A stretch of 64,000 nt of DNA from Saccharophagus sp. K07 (lineage in GTDB: Bacteria > Pseudomonadota > Gammaproteobacteria > Pseudomonadales > Cellvibrionaceae): positions 248,001 to 312,000 of the forward strand of contig NZ_QRAI01000004.1 of NCBI RefSeq assembly GCF_014336955.1, written 5' to 3'. This document shows, one piece after another, positions 29,294 to 37,944 of the stretch. The position numbers and the translations under genes are program-made. A model generated the notes under the pieces. The model worked only from the letters and a program-made list of their open reading frames with translations, was not told the DNA's origin and did no database searches. The stretch's first letter is position 1. Each line of letters opens with the position of its first letter.

Positions 29294-30437
29294 AATCACG
29301 TCATCGCATTGCAGGTCTGTGCCGCGTCGAATCGGTAAACTCCTGACGGTCGCGGCGTCCACTTTCGGGCTGACAGCCTGTTTGCCAGGTGGTGGAGCAG
29401 TGCGGTCGGAAGTTTTTATCGAAGCGATTCCGACCACATCCCTCACCAGTTCAATGCCTTATTCACAACCGGTGGATGTGCGAAAGAATCCCATTCAATT
29501 GGGTTTTGACGACGGGCCTTTTTATGTGTCGCCCGCCAGCAGTCTTTTATACCGTGGTGAGCATCTTGGTCATCTGCGTGATCAGGGGCACCTGAAGCCA
29601 GGTAGCTTGATAGTGGAACATCGCACTGTCTCCTGGCAGGGGCCACTTCTGACCTTGCCACACTTGGATGAAGGCCGAGCCTACAGTGCATCCGTATGGG
29701 TTCGGCCAATCGATACGGATCAACCTGCGCAGGTCAAATTGGTGTGGACACGAGTCGTGGCGGGGGTTCTCAACACCATGGTGCTGGCGGAAATTACCGC
29801 ACAGCCGCGTGTATGGCAAAAGGTGGAAGGTGAATTTTTTGGCCCTACCTATTCAGCCACCAGCGTTAATGTGTTATCGCTCGACGTTGCCGAGGCAGAT
29901 GTCAGATATTTAGTCGATGATTTTTTGGTGACCTATGCCGAACTGTCCGCTGAACTGCAAGAGGCGGCCTTTGCCGCCAAGCGGAAAGGCAAAAACTTTA
30001 TTGCCAACGGTAGCGTAGAAGAGGGGATAGAGCCCTGGACTCACCAAGGTGGATTTATCAGCCGCAGTACCGCTTTTGCGCATACTGGTTCTGCCAGTTT
30101 GTTGATCGCGGGGCGCACCCAGGAGTGGAATGCGCCCATGATGCCGGTGCTGGGCTTGGAGAATAACAAACAGTATCGCTTCAGCATTTACGCGCGTTTG
30201 GTTGAGGGCCCGCCTGTTCATATGCAGCTGACCATGAAGCGCACAACCGGCGGGCAAACCACATTCGCACCCCTCGGTACTGGCATCGCGACTAGTACGG
30301 GTTGGAGCGAAATATCAGGTACTTTCAAATCGAGCTCGATCAGCGAAGCGGATCACGTAGCGGTTTATTTGGAAGCTTTAAATCCAACGGTCAGCTATTT
30401 TGTCGATACATTCACGGTCGAAGAAGTGCCTGAGTAA
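29286..30437 (+). CDS. lipoprotein with two CBM4/9-like domains
   Basis: A 383-residue protein. A basic leader and hydrophobic stretch end in LTAC (Cys32), a lipobox. Two beta-sandwich regions follow, at about 85-215 and 235-380. Each has the carbohydrate-binding CenC-like order: xNFIANGSVEEG or equivalent, a SLIVEHRT/SLLIAGRT strand, AYSASVWVRP/QYRFSIYARL and a closing VRYLVDDFLV/VSYFVDTFTV. Two CBM4/9-like sugar-binding modules on a lipid-anchored protein fit a cell-surface polysaccharide binder. No Shine-Dalgarno is visible at ATG 29286, where a 13-base duplication lies. Confidence 0.7.
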   Translation: MNKITSSHCRSVPRRIGKLLTVAASTFGLTACLPGGGAVRSEVFIEAIPTTSLTSSMPYSQPVDVRKNPIQLGFDDGPFYVSPASSLLYRGEHLGHLRDQGHLKPGSLIVEHRTVSWQGPLLTLPHLDEGRAYSASVWVRPIDTDQPAQVKLVWTRVVAGVLNTMVLAEITAQPRVWQKVEGEFFGPTYSATSVNVLSLDVAEADVRYLVDDFLVTYAELSAELQEAAFAAKRKGKNFIANGSVEEGIEPWTHQGGFISRSTAFAHTGSASLLIAGRTQEWNAPMMPVLGLENNKQYRFSIYARLVEGPPVHMQLTMKRTTGGQTTFAPLGTGIATSTGWSEISGTFKSSSISEADHVAVYLEALNPTVSYFVDTFTVEEVPE

Positions 30438-30450
30438 TTGTTTTGATAGT

Positions 30451-30485
30451 GCGCAAATCGGAAGAGGCTGGTCGCCGATCTGCGC
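30451..30485. terminator. hairpin between convergent genes
   Basis: GCGCAAATCGG at 30451-30461 pairs, with one mismatch, with CCGATCTGCGC at 30475-30485. It sits just after the lipoprotein gene; only a weak T-rich stretch follows. Confidence 0.45.
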
Positions 30486-30638
30486 TTCAATATTTCTCTC
30501 GCAAATTCCGCTCATCGCTTTCCATTCATTTAAGTCTTTTCACCATACAAACATAGGGAATGTGTTTGTTTAAGATATTTGCGTAAAGAATAGGCAAAGC
30601 CGCCTTCCGACAAATATGAAAAATCAGGAAAAACGCGT

Positions 30639-31901
30639 TTACGATTTGTGACCGCAAATCTGATCGCGGCCGCTTTTCTTCGCATCGTATAAGGCTTCGT
30701 CCGCACGTCCCAGCGCCTGACTAAAACTTTCACCTTGACGAATATTCGCGACACCAAAGCTCGCGGTGATGACCAGCTCCGGATTGCTGAAGCGCAATTG
30801 TTTAATTTGCGTACGCAACTTTTCGGCAACGCGGTAGGCTCCGTCGGCATTGGTTTTGGGACAGATTACGACAATTTCTTCGCCGCCCCAGCGCACAGCG
30901 GCATCACCCTCACGCACGATCTGTTGTACTAAAGTGGCGACGCTTTTGAGTACTTCGTCACCCACTTCGTGGCCATAGGTATCGTTAACCTGTTTGAAAT
31001 GGTCGATATCCATGACGACTAATGCAGTTCCTGCCAGCGAATTGCGCAGTGCAAATTCGCTGACCACGTCCAGGGCAGCGCGGCGGTTGAGCAGTCCAGT
31101 GAGCGGATCGTACATCGACAATTTTTTGAAGTGCGCGGATTCGGAGTCCACTTCTTCGAGCTTTTTCAACAAGCCGAACATTTCCTCGTGGCGCTGCTTC
31201 AGCTGCGAGCGCAAACGTAAGAAGTTGTAGAAAAGTCCAACGATGATGAAATAGGCAATAGACCCACCTATCCACCAGCTCAGATTATCCTCAGTGAAAA
31301 ACGGTGCAACGGCGGAATATTCCAGCACGTCGAAATAATGCTGGCCGACGGGCAGAGGGGTTTCGATATCGAACCCAAAATGCACAACATTGTCCCGAGT
31401 CGGCAGGCGCATTTCGGGATCTTTGATTTGCCGCATTTCAATCCACCAGGGCGCGACTTCAAATTTACTCAAGGGGATTTCGTAGATATAAGCGCCTTTG
31501 CGAATGGGCACTTCCACTTGGTGAAATTTGGTATCGGGAATGCTGGGGTCGTTGATAACGTTGCGGTAGGAAACCCGGAATTTTTCCGCCGAGCCTTTGT
31601 ATTCCACCGTCAGCCGCAATTTGGTGTAAGCCCTAAAATCTTTGCCATTGCGTGCGCCATCCCCCATTTGGATATTCATTCCGCAAAAGCGCACGCCGCT
31701 ACTTTGCAGAAACAGGCAGCTGAAGCCCTGACGTTTCTGATCAATCCAGTTCAATGCGGTACCCGCACCTCTGTCGCTATACAGCGAGCGTACTCCGCCA
31801 TCATCGATCAACTGAAACGAACGTTCGGAAAAACTGGCCACAACTGTTGCGGCAATCCATATCGACACAGCCAGTAATAGAAAGGAAATGGAGACTTTCA
31901 C
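30639..31901 (-). CDS. membrane diguanylate cyclase (GGEEI)
   Basis: A 420-residue protein. Transmembrane helices at about 4-23 and 208-228 bracket a periplasmic beta-sandwich, galactose-binding-like sensor region. A short coiled coil (235-258) leads to a GGDEF domain. The catalytic signature is GGEEI (339-343), an accepted active variant. DIDHFKQVNDTYGHEVGDE is intact, and an inhibitory RxxD site (Arg330-Asp333) lies five residues upstream of the signature. It should make c-di-GMP with product inhibition. It is transcribed towards the CBM lipoprotein gene and is close to the EAL protein, but no common operon exists. Confidence 0.88.
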   Translation of the reverse strand: MKVSISFLLLAVSIWIAATVVASFSERSFQLIDDGGVRSLYSDRGAGTALNWIDQKRQGFSCLFLQSSGVRFCGMNIQMGDGARNGKDFRAYTKLRLTVEYKGSAEKFRVSYRNVINDPSIPDTKFHQVEVPIRKGAYIYEIPLSKFEVAPWWIEMRQIKDPEMRLPTRDNVVHFGFDIETPLPVGQHYFDVLEYSAVAPFFTEDNLSWWIGGSIAYFIIVGLFYNFLRLRSQLKQRHEEMFGLLKKLEEVDSESAHFKKLSMYDPLTGLLNRRAALDVVSEFALRNSLAGTALVVMDIDHFKQVNDTYGHEVGDEVLKSVATLVQQIVREGDAAVRWGGEEIVVICPKTNADGAYRVAEKLRTQIKQLRFSNPELVITASFGVANIRQGESFSQALGRADEALYDAKKSGRDQICGHKS

Positions 31902-32064
31902 TGATTCTTATAACTCCGGTCACAGTCCCTTGGGGCGGATAGCCGCTCGGACAAAAAGGGTCTCTCCGGAAGTCTAGCAAAGCTTGAGCGAACTGCCCGA
32001 AAGTAGGGCGGTTAGCTTCGTGCAGGCAGTCTTCTTATTGCGGTGAGTAATCTTCGTGAAAGCG

Positions 32065-32502
32065 CTATTCGCCGGAAATTTGTTTTTGCATTTTGATATG
32101 AGGTACGCCCAATTCCAGAAAGGCAGAACCTTTGGCTTGATACCCAAGAGCCTGGTAAAAGCCTGCTGCCGGGAGGCGCGCGGATAATTCGATAGAGTGA
32201 AATCCCAAAGCCGCAACGGTTTGCTCGGCAAACAGTACCAGGGCGCGGCCGATACCCTGTCCGCGCATCTGTTCCGTCACCGCCATTTGCCGCAGTTTTA
32301 TCCTGTCGGGTGCGATAGGTTTGCATATAACGCAGCCGATAAGAGCGCCGTCAGCAAAAGCGGCGAAGTGATATTGCTGGTCCTCGCCGGCGAGATCTTC
32401 CGGCGAAAGCACAAGGCCGAGAGGTTCGCGCAATACATGGCTGCGCAGAGTCAGACAGTCGTGGTATTCGCGGGAACCGAATTGGATTTGTTTCAGCGTC
32501 AT
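32065..32502 (-). CDS. GNAT family N-acetyltransferase
   Basis: A 145-residue single-domain GNAT enzyme. The acetyl-CoA loop is QMRGQGIGRALV (motif A, about 79-90), preceded by the strand IKLRQMAV and followed by the family helix and the FYQALGYQAKG motif. The layout is close to ElaA-like acyltransferases. The acceptor is unknown. The coiled-coil gene lies 35 bases upstream on the same strand, so they may share a transcript. Confidence 0.8.
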   Translation of the reverse strand: MTLKQIQFGSREYHDCLTLRSHVLREPLGLVLSPEDLAGEDQQYHFAAFADGALIGCVICKPIAPDRIKLRQMAVTEQMRGQGIGRALVLFAEQTVAALGFHSIELSARLPAAGFYQALGYQAKGSAFLELGVPHIKMQKQISGE

Positions 32503-32537
32503 GGAAGTTGTCAGGCATCCTTGCCTGCAGGGAGAAA

Positions 32538-33725
32538 TCAGAAAGGATCTTTGACGTTGGAGATCATCTGCTCGTCATTGGATTTGGTGAGAACCAGCAT
32601 TTTGGGACGCTCTCCACTCATGTCGTAATAAAACACGTAGGGTGAATTGTCTGCCTTTTCTGGGAAATAACCGCGATAGCGACGATTGCGCACGTCAAAG
32701 AAAGCGCGGCCAGGGTCGACGGAAACTTCCGCGCGATACAGATTCGGCGCGATTGGCACCATAGTGACTGGTGTGTCTATGGAGCGGCTGCGAATAGTGA
32801 CCTTGATAGTGTCCTCGTCCCGATAGATTGGTGGTTCGCCTTCCAAAACCACTTGGCTGAGATCCGGAGCGTCGTCCACTACTGGAGTGCGGCCCGATTT
32901 GACGCGAGCTTTTGCCACGGTTGCAGGCGCAGCCGGTGCCGTGTTGGTTAGTGCTGCAGCAACAGGTGGCGTAGCTTCAGCAGCGGCGGACGCAGGTGCA
33001 GCTGTGGTGGCAAGTTCGGTTTGTGTGGAAACAGCAGCTTGCTGTTCAGCTGCGAGCTGAGCCGCCATGGCAAGAGCCTGTTCTTCTGCCCGGCGGGCGG
33101 CTTCTCGGCGCGCTTCCTCAGCTTGGCGTGCAGCCTCTTCAGCGCGGCGGGCTTCCTCTTCCATCGCCAGGCGCAGACGCTCATTTTCTTGCTGCAGCGC
33201 TGCCAGCTGTCGTTGCATAGCGCGGTCGCGCGCTTGTCTTTCCGCGTCGGCGCGCGCTATGGCTGCGGAAATTTCCTTTTGCGTCTGGGCGATATTTTTT
33301 GTGGCTTCGGCCAGTGCTTGTTGCAGTTCCTGTTCTTTGCGTTCGAGGCGGCCTATAGCGGCGATACTGGATTTGATCGCCAGATCCGCAAGCGCAATGC
33401 GCTGAGCTTCATTGTCGAGGGCTTCTTTTTGTTCGGCGGTGGGAGAATCGCCGAGCGATTCTTTCATACGCGCCAGCTGAACTTCCCGGGTTCTTTTTTC
33501 GTCTTGAAGCTGCTTGAGCTTTTCCTCACTGGACTGGCGCTTGTATTGGGTGAATTCAAATTCCTGCTGAAGTTTCTGAACCGCATCGCTATGCGTCTGA
33601 AGGCGGGCTTCGAGACGTGCAAGGGCATCCGGTGCAACGGCGCTGGCGGCCGCAGCGAGGGTCGGTTGGGTTGCGCAGCAGACCAAAAGGCAAAAAGCGT
33701 GGAGCAGGGAGCGTTGTAAACTCAT
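32538..33725 (-). CDS. exported coiled-coil protein of unknown function
   Basis: A 395-residue protein with a signal peptide (cleaved after about LAAAA, residue 27). A long coiled coil follows, about 30-225, turning Ala/Arg/Glu-rich towards its end (EEARRAEEAARQAEEARR). Then come an Ala/Thr/Pro linker at about 225-285 and a C-terminal beta domain at about 290-395 (DEDTIKVTIRSRS, RAEVSVDPGRAFFDVRNRRY). It resembles periplasmic proteins with a rod and a globular tip, but I do not recognise the family. It is divergent from rlmJ. Confidence 0.6.
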   Translation of the reverse strand: MSLQRSLLHAFCLLVCCATQPTLAAAASAVAPDALARLEARLQTHSDAVQKLQQEFEFTQYKRQSSEEKLKQLQDEKRTREVQLARMKESLGDSPTAEQKEALDNEAQRIALADLAIKSSIAAIGRLERKEQELQQALAEATKNIAQTQKEISAAIARADAERQARDRAMQRQLAALQQENERLRLAMEEEARRAEEAARQAEEARREAARRAEEQALAMAAQLAAEQQAAVSTQTELATTAAPASAAAEATPPVAAALTNTAPAAPATVAKARVKSGRTPVVDDAPDLSQVVLEGEPPIYRDEDTIKVTIRSRSIDTPVTMVPIAPNLYRAEVSVDPGRAFFDVRNRRYRGYFPEKADNSPYVFYYDMSGERPKMLVLTKSNDEQMISNVKDPF

Positions 33726-34053
33726 AGCCTGTCTCTTTCTCTTTTATTATGGGCGTGGGTCATTATCCCAAAAGCGGGTCACATTTCAATCAAGCGCGTC
33801 AGAAAGTGTGGAAAGGGCGGGCTTTGCATGAAAATGGCGCCTACTTCGTCGCAAATCTGACTTTCGTAAAACCGCCTGTAGAAGCGGGATTTTTTTACTC
33901 CGCTGGCGCGCGCGGTCTCGCTGTAAGGGTTCACTTTGCCCGATGGCTTAGGCCGGTTGGCGGCGGTGCTAAATGAGCAGCTCTTGCCGGATCGGGGACT
34001 TTTCTGAATACTGCCCGGCCCGATGAGGCACCAACTTGCCAACAGGCCCCGCT
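33726..34053. other. 328-base divergent intergenic region
   Basis: It separates the coiled-coil gene (minus) from rlmJ (plus) and must hold both promoters. No clear -35/-10 pair, hairpin or repeat stands out. Confidence 0.35.
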
Positions 34054-34887
34054 ATGCTGAGTTACCGCCACGCTTTCCATGCAGGCAATTACGCCGACGT
34101 ACTCAAACACACCGTTTTGGTACAGATCCTTCGCTATATGCTGCAGAAGGATAAGCCCATCTGCTATTTCGATACCCACGCCGGAGCTGGTTTTTACGAT
34201 CTGACCACAGAAGAAGCCAATAAGACCGCTGAATATCACCGCGGCATCGAATTGTTATGGCAGGAGCGTTCCCTACCGCAGGCGCTGGATGACTATCGCG
34301 AGTGCGTAAAAGCCGCGTGCGGCGAGCATCTGACGGCCTATCCCGGCTCTCCCTGGTTCGCCCAGCATTTGCTGCGCCCGCAGGACAGGCTGGTGCTGTG
34401 TGAGCTGCATCCGGCGGACCGGGCGCAGCTGGAGCAAACCTTTGGTGCCAGCAAAAATGTGCAGTGTTACGCCGAAGACGGTTGGCAGAAGAGTCTGGCG
34501 TTGGTCCCCCCGCCGGAACGGCGCGGCTTGGTGTTGATCGATCCGTCTTACGAGTTGAAAGAGGAATACGGCAAGGTCGTCGAGCATGTGAAGCAGTTGC
34601 ACCGCAAATTTGCCACGGGTGTGTACGCTATCTGGTATCCCATTGCCGACCCGGAACGCACAGCCTTTTTGCTGCGCCGCATGCGCAGCAGCGGCATCAA
34701 ACGCATTGTGCAGCTCGAATTGGGGGTGACGCGGGATCATCGTGAAGCGGGTATGACTGGCACCGGCATGATCGTGATCAACCCGCCTTGGAATCTCGCC
34801 GAGGTCATGCAGCCCGCGCTGGAGTTTTTCGCTCGTCGTTTGGGGCCATACGCCTACAGCGATATCGTCGAGTTGGCGGGGGAATAA
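34054..34887 (+). CDS. rlmJ: 23S rRNA (adenine(2030)-N6)-methyltransferase RlmJ
   Basis: A 277-residue protein with the typical RlmJ start MLSYRHAFHAGNYADVLKH. It continues with the AdoMet-binding segment YFDTHAGAGFYDL, a helical insertion, and the catalytic motif LIDPSYE (DPPY type), then INPPWNL near the C-terminus. It methylates A2030 of 23S rRNA in E. coli. ATG 34054 is preferred over the TTG at 34036 because it gives exactly the family N-terminus. Confidence 0.92.
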   Translation: MLSYRHAFHAGNYADVLKHTVLVQILRYMLQKDKPICYFDTHAGAGFYDLTTEEANKTAEYHRGIELLWQERSLPQALDDYRECVKAACGEHLTAYPGSPWFAQHLLRPQDRLVLCELHPADRAQLEQTFGASKNVQCYAEDGWQKSLALVPPPERRGLVLIDPSYELKEEYGKVVEHVKQLHRKFATGVYAIWYPIADPERTAFLLRRMRSSGIKRIVQLELGVTRDHREAGMTGTGMIVINPPWNLAEVMQPALEFFARRLGPYAYSDIVELAGE

Positions 34888-34952
34888 CTGACGGGTCGCC
34901 GTCATATGGACGGAGCACCCTGCCGGACAGTCCAATATTCAGGAAGCGCAAT

Positions 34953-36902
34953 ATGAGTTCACGCCCAGAACACGTTGAGTCGATCGAGCTGCACGACACT
35001 GACGGTATTGGTTCCAATCCTTCAGCCAATCCGCATATTGAAACGCTGATCGCCAAGCGCATCAGTCGGCGGCAAGTGTTGAGCGGCAGCTTGGCACTTG
35101 CCGCAGGTGGGTTTCTCGGCGGTTCCCTTATGCCGCTGGAAACCTCGGCTCAATCAGGGTCACGAGTCCGATTGGGTTTTAAAGAAGTGCCTGCCTCCAG
35201 TGATGACACCCTGGTGGTTCCGGAAGGCTACACAGCGCAAGTATTGGCTCCCTGGGGCACCCCCATATTCCCGGGCGCGCCGCGTTTTGCCGAAGATGCC
35301 TCCAACAGCGCCGCCGATCAGGAGAAGCAGGTTGGCTTCAATCACGACGGCATGCAGTTCTTCCCCATGCCGCGGCTGTGCAGCAATCGCGGGCTGTTGG
35401 TGATGAATCACGAATACACCGACGCCAACATGATTTACAGCGCCGAACAGGGCGGGCGCATCACACCGGATGCGGCGGGCCGCGAAAAAGTCGCCAAGGC
35501 CCTCGCTGCCCACGGGGTCACGGTGGTTGCCGTCCGTCACTGCGGTAATGGCAAGTGGGAGATCATCAAACACGATCCGCACAATCGCCGTATCACCGGC
35601 AACACGCCGATGGCTTTCTCCGGGCCGGTGCGCGCCGACCATCCCCTGCTCAAATCCACCATCACCCCTTCGCCGCGCGGCACACTGAACAACTGCTCCT
35701 GCGGCAAAACTCCGTGGGGGACCTACCTCACTGGGGAAGAGAATTGGAATGCTTATTTCGGCACGGATGACTACAGTTGGTCAGCGACCGCGCTGGAAGC
35801 GCGCTACGGCGTGAGTTACTCGGGCTTCGGTTACTACTGGCACAGGGCGGAGGCGCGCTTCGATTTGAGCCAGAACCGCAATGAACTCAATCGCTTTGGC
35901 TGGGTGGTGGAGATTGATCCCTTCAAGCCCAAATCCACCCCGGTCAAACGCACCGCCCTCGGCCGTTTCAAACATGAGGGCGCGACCTGTATGGAGCACA
36001 AAGGTCGGGTCGCGGTTTATATGGGCGACGATGAAAACGGCGAGTACCTGTACCGATTTGTCAGCGCAAAACCCTGGAAAGAGCACCTAGCGAACGGCGA
36101 AAGTCCGCTCGACCACGGCACTCTGTATGTCGCGCGGTTTCACGACGAGGGCACTGGTGAATGGTTGCCGCTGGTTCACGGCGTCGGCCCACTGACAACA
36201 GCCAACGGCTGGCAGGATCAGGCAGATGTTCTGATTCGCACGCGTATGGCGGCGGATGCGGTCGGTGCAACGCGTTTGCATCGCCCTGAGTGGGTGGCGG
36301 GGGATGCTCGCACTGGCGATCTTTACGTCACGCTTTCCAACGGCGCAGGCAACAATGCGGCGGTGAATAGCGGCAGAGCGTCCAACCCCTACGGTCATAT
36401 TGTGCGTTTCCACGAGGACGAACACTCCGACACGGCCTTTAACTGGGAAGTATTTTTGTTGGCGGGGGACCCTATATACGACCCGGCTGTGCCTATGGGC
36501 CAGACCGTTTTTGGTTCTCCCGACGGCATTATGGTGGATGGCAGCGGCATCGTCTGGATCCTGACCGATGTGTCCAACGGCTCCCTGAATATGCCAATGC
36601 GCGGTTTCGACAATATCGGCAATAACGCCATGTTGGCCGCCTTGCCCGATACCCGCGAAGTGCGCCGCTTTTTAACCGGGCCGCGCGGCTGTGAAATCAC
36701 CGGCGTCACCATGACGCCCGATCAGCGCACCCTGTTCGTCAATATCCAACATCCGGGTGAATCCACCACTTATTGGAATGAGCAATACGGCCCGCCTTCG
36801 ACGGCAAATCCCTCTGCGGTAAGCTCCTGGCCCTTCGGCCGACGCCCGCGCTCCGCCACAGTTGTCATTCGCAAAAAAGACGGCGGCAAGATCGGGCAAT
36901 AA
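34953..36902 (+). CDS. PhoX-family alkaline phosphatase (DUF839)
   Basis: A 649-residue exported protein. The start at ATG 34953 follows AGGAA by seven bases. A twin-arginine signal (RISRRQVLSG, about 45-54) is followed by a hydrophobic core. The mature part is a PhoX-type propeller with NHDGMQFFPM, NHEYTD, NNCSCGKTPWGTYLTGEENW, KHEGATCMEHKGRVAVYMGDD and GSPDGIMVD. PhoX enzymes are calcium/iron phosphomonoesterases used in phosphate scavenging. The CSCGKTPWGT and EENW segments match the metal-centre region of the family. No Pho box was identified upstream. Confidence 0.85.
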   Translation: MSSRPEHVESIELHDTDGIGSNPSANPHIETLIAKRISRRQVLSGSLALAAGGFLGGSLMPLETSAQSGSRVRLGFKEVPASSDDTLVVPEGYTAQVLAPWGTPIFPGAPRFAEDASNSAADQEKQVGFNHDGMQFFPMPRLCSNRGLLVMNHEYTDANMIYSAEQGGRITPDAAGREKVAKALAAHGVTVVAVRHCGNGKWEIIKHDPHNRRITGNTPMAFSGPVRADHPLLKSTITPSPRGTLNNCSCGKTPWGTYLTGEENWNAYFGTDDYSWSATALEARYGVSYSGFGYYWHRAEARFDLSQNRNELNRFGWVVEIDPFKPKSTPVKRTALGRFKHEGATCMEHKGRVAVYMGDDENGEYLYRFVSAKPWKEHLANGESPLDHGTLYVARFHDEGTGEWLPLVHGVGPLTTANGWQDQADVLIRTRMAADAVGATRLHRPEWVAGDARTGDLYVTLSNGAGNNAAVNSGRASNPYGHIVRFHEDEHSDTAFNWEVFLLAGDPIYDPAVPMGQTVFGSPDGIMVDGSGIVWILTDVSNGSLNMPMRGFDNIGNNAMLAALPDTREVRRFLTGPRGCEITGVTMTPDQRTLFVNIQHPGESTTYWNEQYGPPSTANPSAVSSWPFGRRPRSATVVIRKKDGGKIGQ

Positions 36903-36932
36903 AAAATCCATTTGCGGATAACACATATTGAA

Positions 36933-37916
36933 TCAAGGCGGCCAGCGCCCCCAGCGGGCCGGAGTGCCGCGCACGTCTATATGGATAAAGGGGCCGTGGT
37001 GGGGCGTGCTTTTGTAGGCGCCCAACCCGCCCACCAAATCCGGCCGGTTGCGGCGCAGCACAAAGGAATCGGCCCATTCATACAGCAGCACCGCATCTTG
37101 GCGATCCTGTTTGCCATCGTGGTTGATATCGTCCATAACGCCGTCGTTGTCGACGTCGATATAAATATCCGCCGCACCGCCGTAGATGTGGTAACTGTTG
37201 TTGGTCGAGTTGCCGATCGCCCGGTTGTAATAGGGCGTGCGGTAGCCGCTCATCACCACAAAACTGGGGGTGTGAATGCCTCGCTCATTCACTTCCTGCA
37301 GAAATTCTTCCAGCTTATTCAGCAGTTTCGGCTGTAGCACCAAATATTTGGGAAAGCCGCCTTTTTGTTTGCAGAGAAATTGCCCGAGGGTGAAATTGGG
37401 TGAAATCCGCAGATTCTGGTTGGCTTCCGTTACTTCGATAAATCCCTTGGGAGCCTGATAACTGCTCAGGTTGTTCAGTGCGCTTGGGTACTGGCCAATG
37501 CGATAGCCGTTGAGCAAACCGTTGTTGATCTCCTTGGCCGGGCGCATCACAAACAGCCATACCGAAATCGTCTGATAGCCCGTGGCTGCGGCGGCAGAGC
37601 GCAAATACACGTCCACCCGGTGTGTACCCGGCGTCTTCGGCGCCAACCAGCGGTAATAGGCCTGCTTCATCACCAGATATTTGCCGTCCACCTGAATGGC
37701 AAGGCGATCCAGCAGATGCCCCGGCGCAGCGAAGGTCACCTCCTCACCGGGCATAACGGACTCGAAGTTGATGGCATAGTGCAGGGCGCGACCATTGACC
37801 TCCATCGGAAAGGGCGCGCGGGCCGCCACGGCACCAGCAACAGGAGCGGATAGCGCGGGGAGAGGGAGCAGGCTCAAACAGAGCGCCAGCCAAGCGATTT
37901 TTGTAACAGAACTCAT
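36933..37916 (-). CDS. exported M15/DUF882-like peptidase
   Basis: A 327-residue protein whose ATG at 37916 gives a clean signal peptide (SVTKIAWLALCLSLLPLPALSA). An N-terminal beta domain (about 40-150) precedes a D-Ala-D-Ala carboxypeptidase-like M15 core. SGYRTPYYNRAIGN, SYHIYGGAADIYID and FIHIDVRG supply the expected zinc ligands His, Asp and His. It should act on peptidoglycan stem peptides in the periplasm. It starts 28 bases after the L,D-transpeptidase gene on the same strand, so the pair probably remodels cross-links together. Confidence 0.8.
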   Translation of the reverse strand: MSSVTKIAWLALCLSLLPLPALSAPVAGAVAARAPFPMEVNGRALHYAINFESVMPGEEVTFAAPGHLLDRLAIQVDGKYLVMKQAYYRWLAPKTPGTHRVDVYLRSAAAATGYQTISVWLFVMRPAKEINNGLLNGYRIGQYPSALNNLSSYQAPKGFIEVTEANQNLRISPNFTLGQFLCKQKGGFPKYLVLQPKLLNKLEEFLQEVNERGIHTPSFVVMSGYRTPYYNRAIGNSTNNSYHIYGGAADIYIDVDNDGVMDDINHDGKQDRQDAVLLYEWADSFVLRRNRPDLVGGLGAYKSTPHHGPFIHIDVRGTPARWGRWPP

Positions 37917-37944
37917 TCTGGTGCGATCTGGGGACGAGCAAGGT

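Noticed and set aside
31991-32013. Short hairpin AACTGCCC/GGGCGGTT after the acetyltransferase gene
   Set aside because: The stem is short with a wobble and no T tract; too weak to list as a terminator.
33021-33719. A 232-codon plus-strand frame opposite the coiled-coil gene
   Set aside because: Phe/Cys/Leu-rich shadow of the Ala/Glu/Arg coiled coil; no start signal.
34273-34935. A 220-codon minus-strand frame opposite rlmJ
   Set aside because: Shadow of the rlmJ coding frame; no motif.
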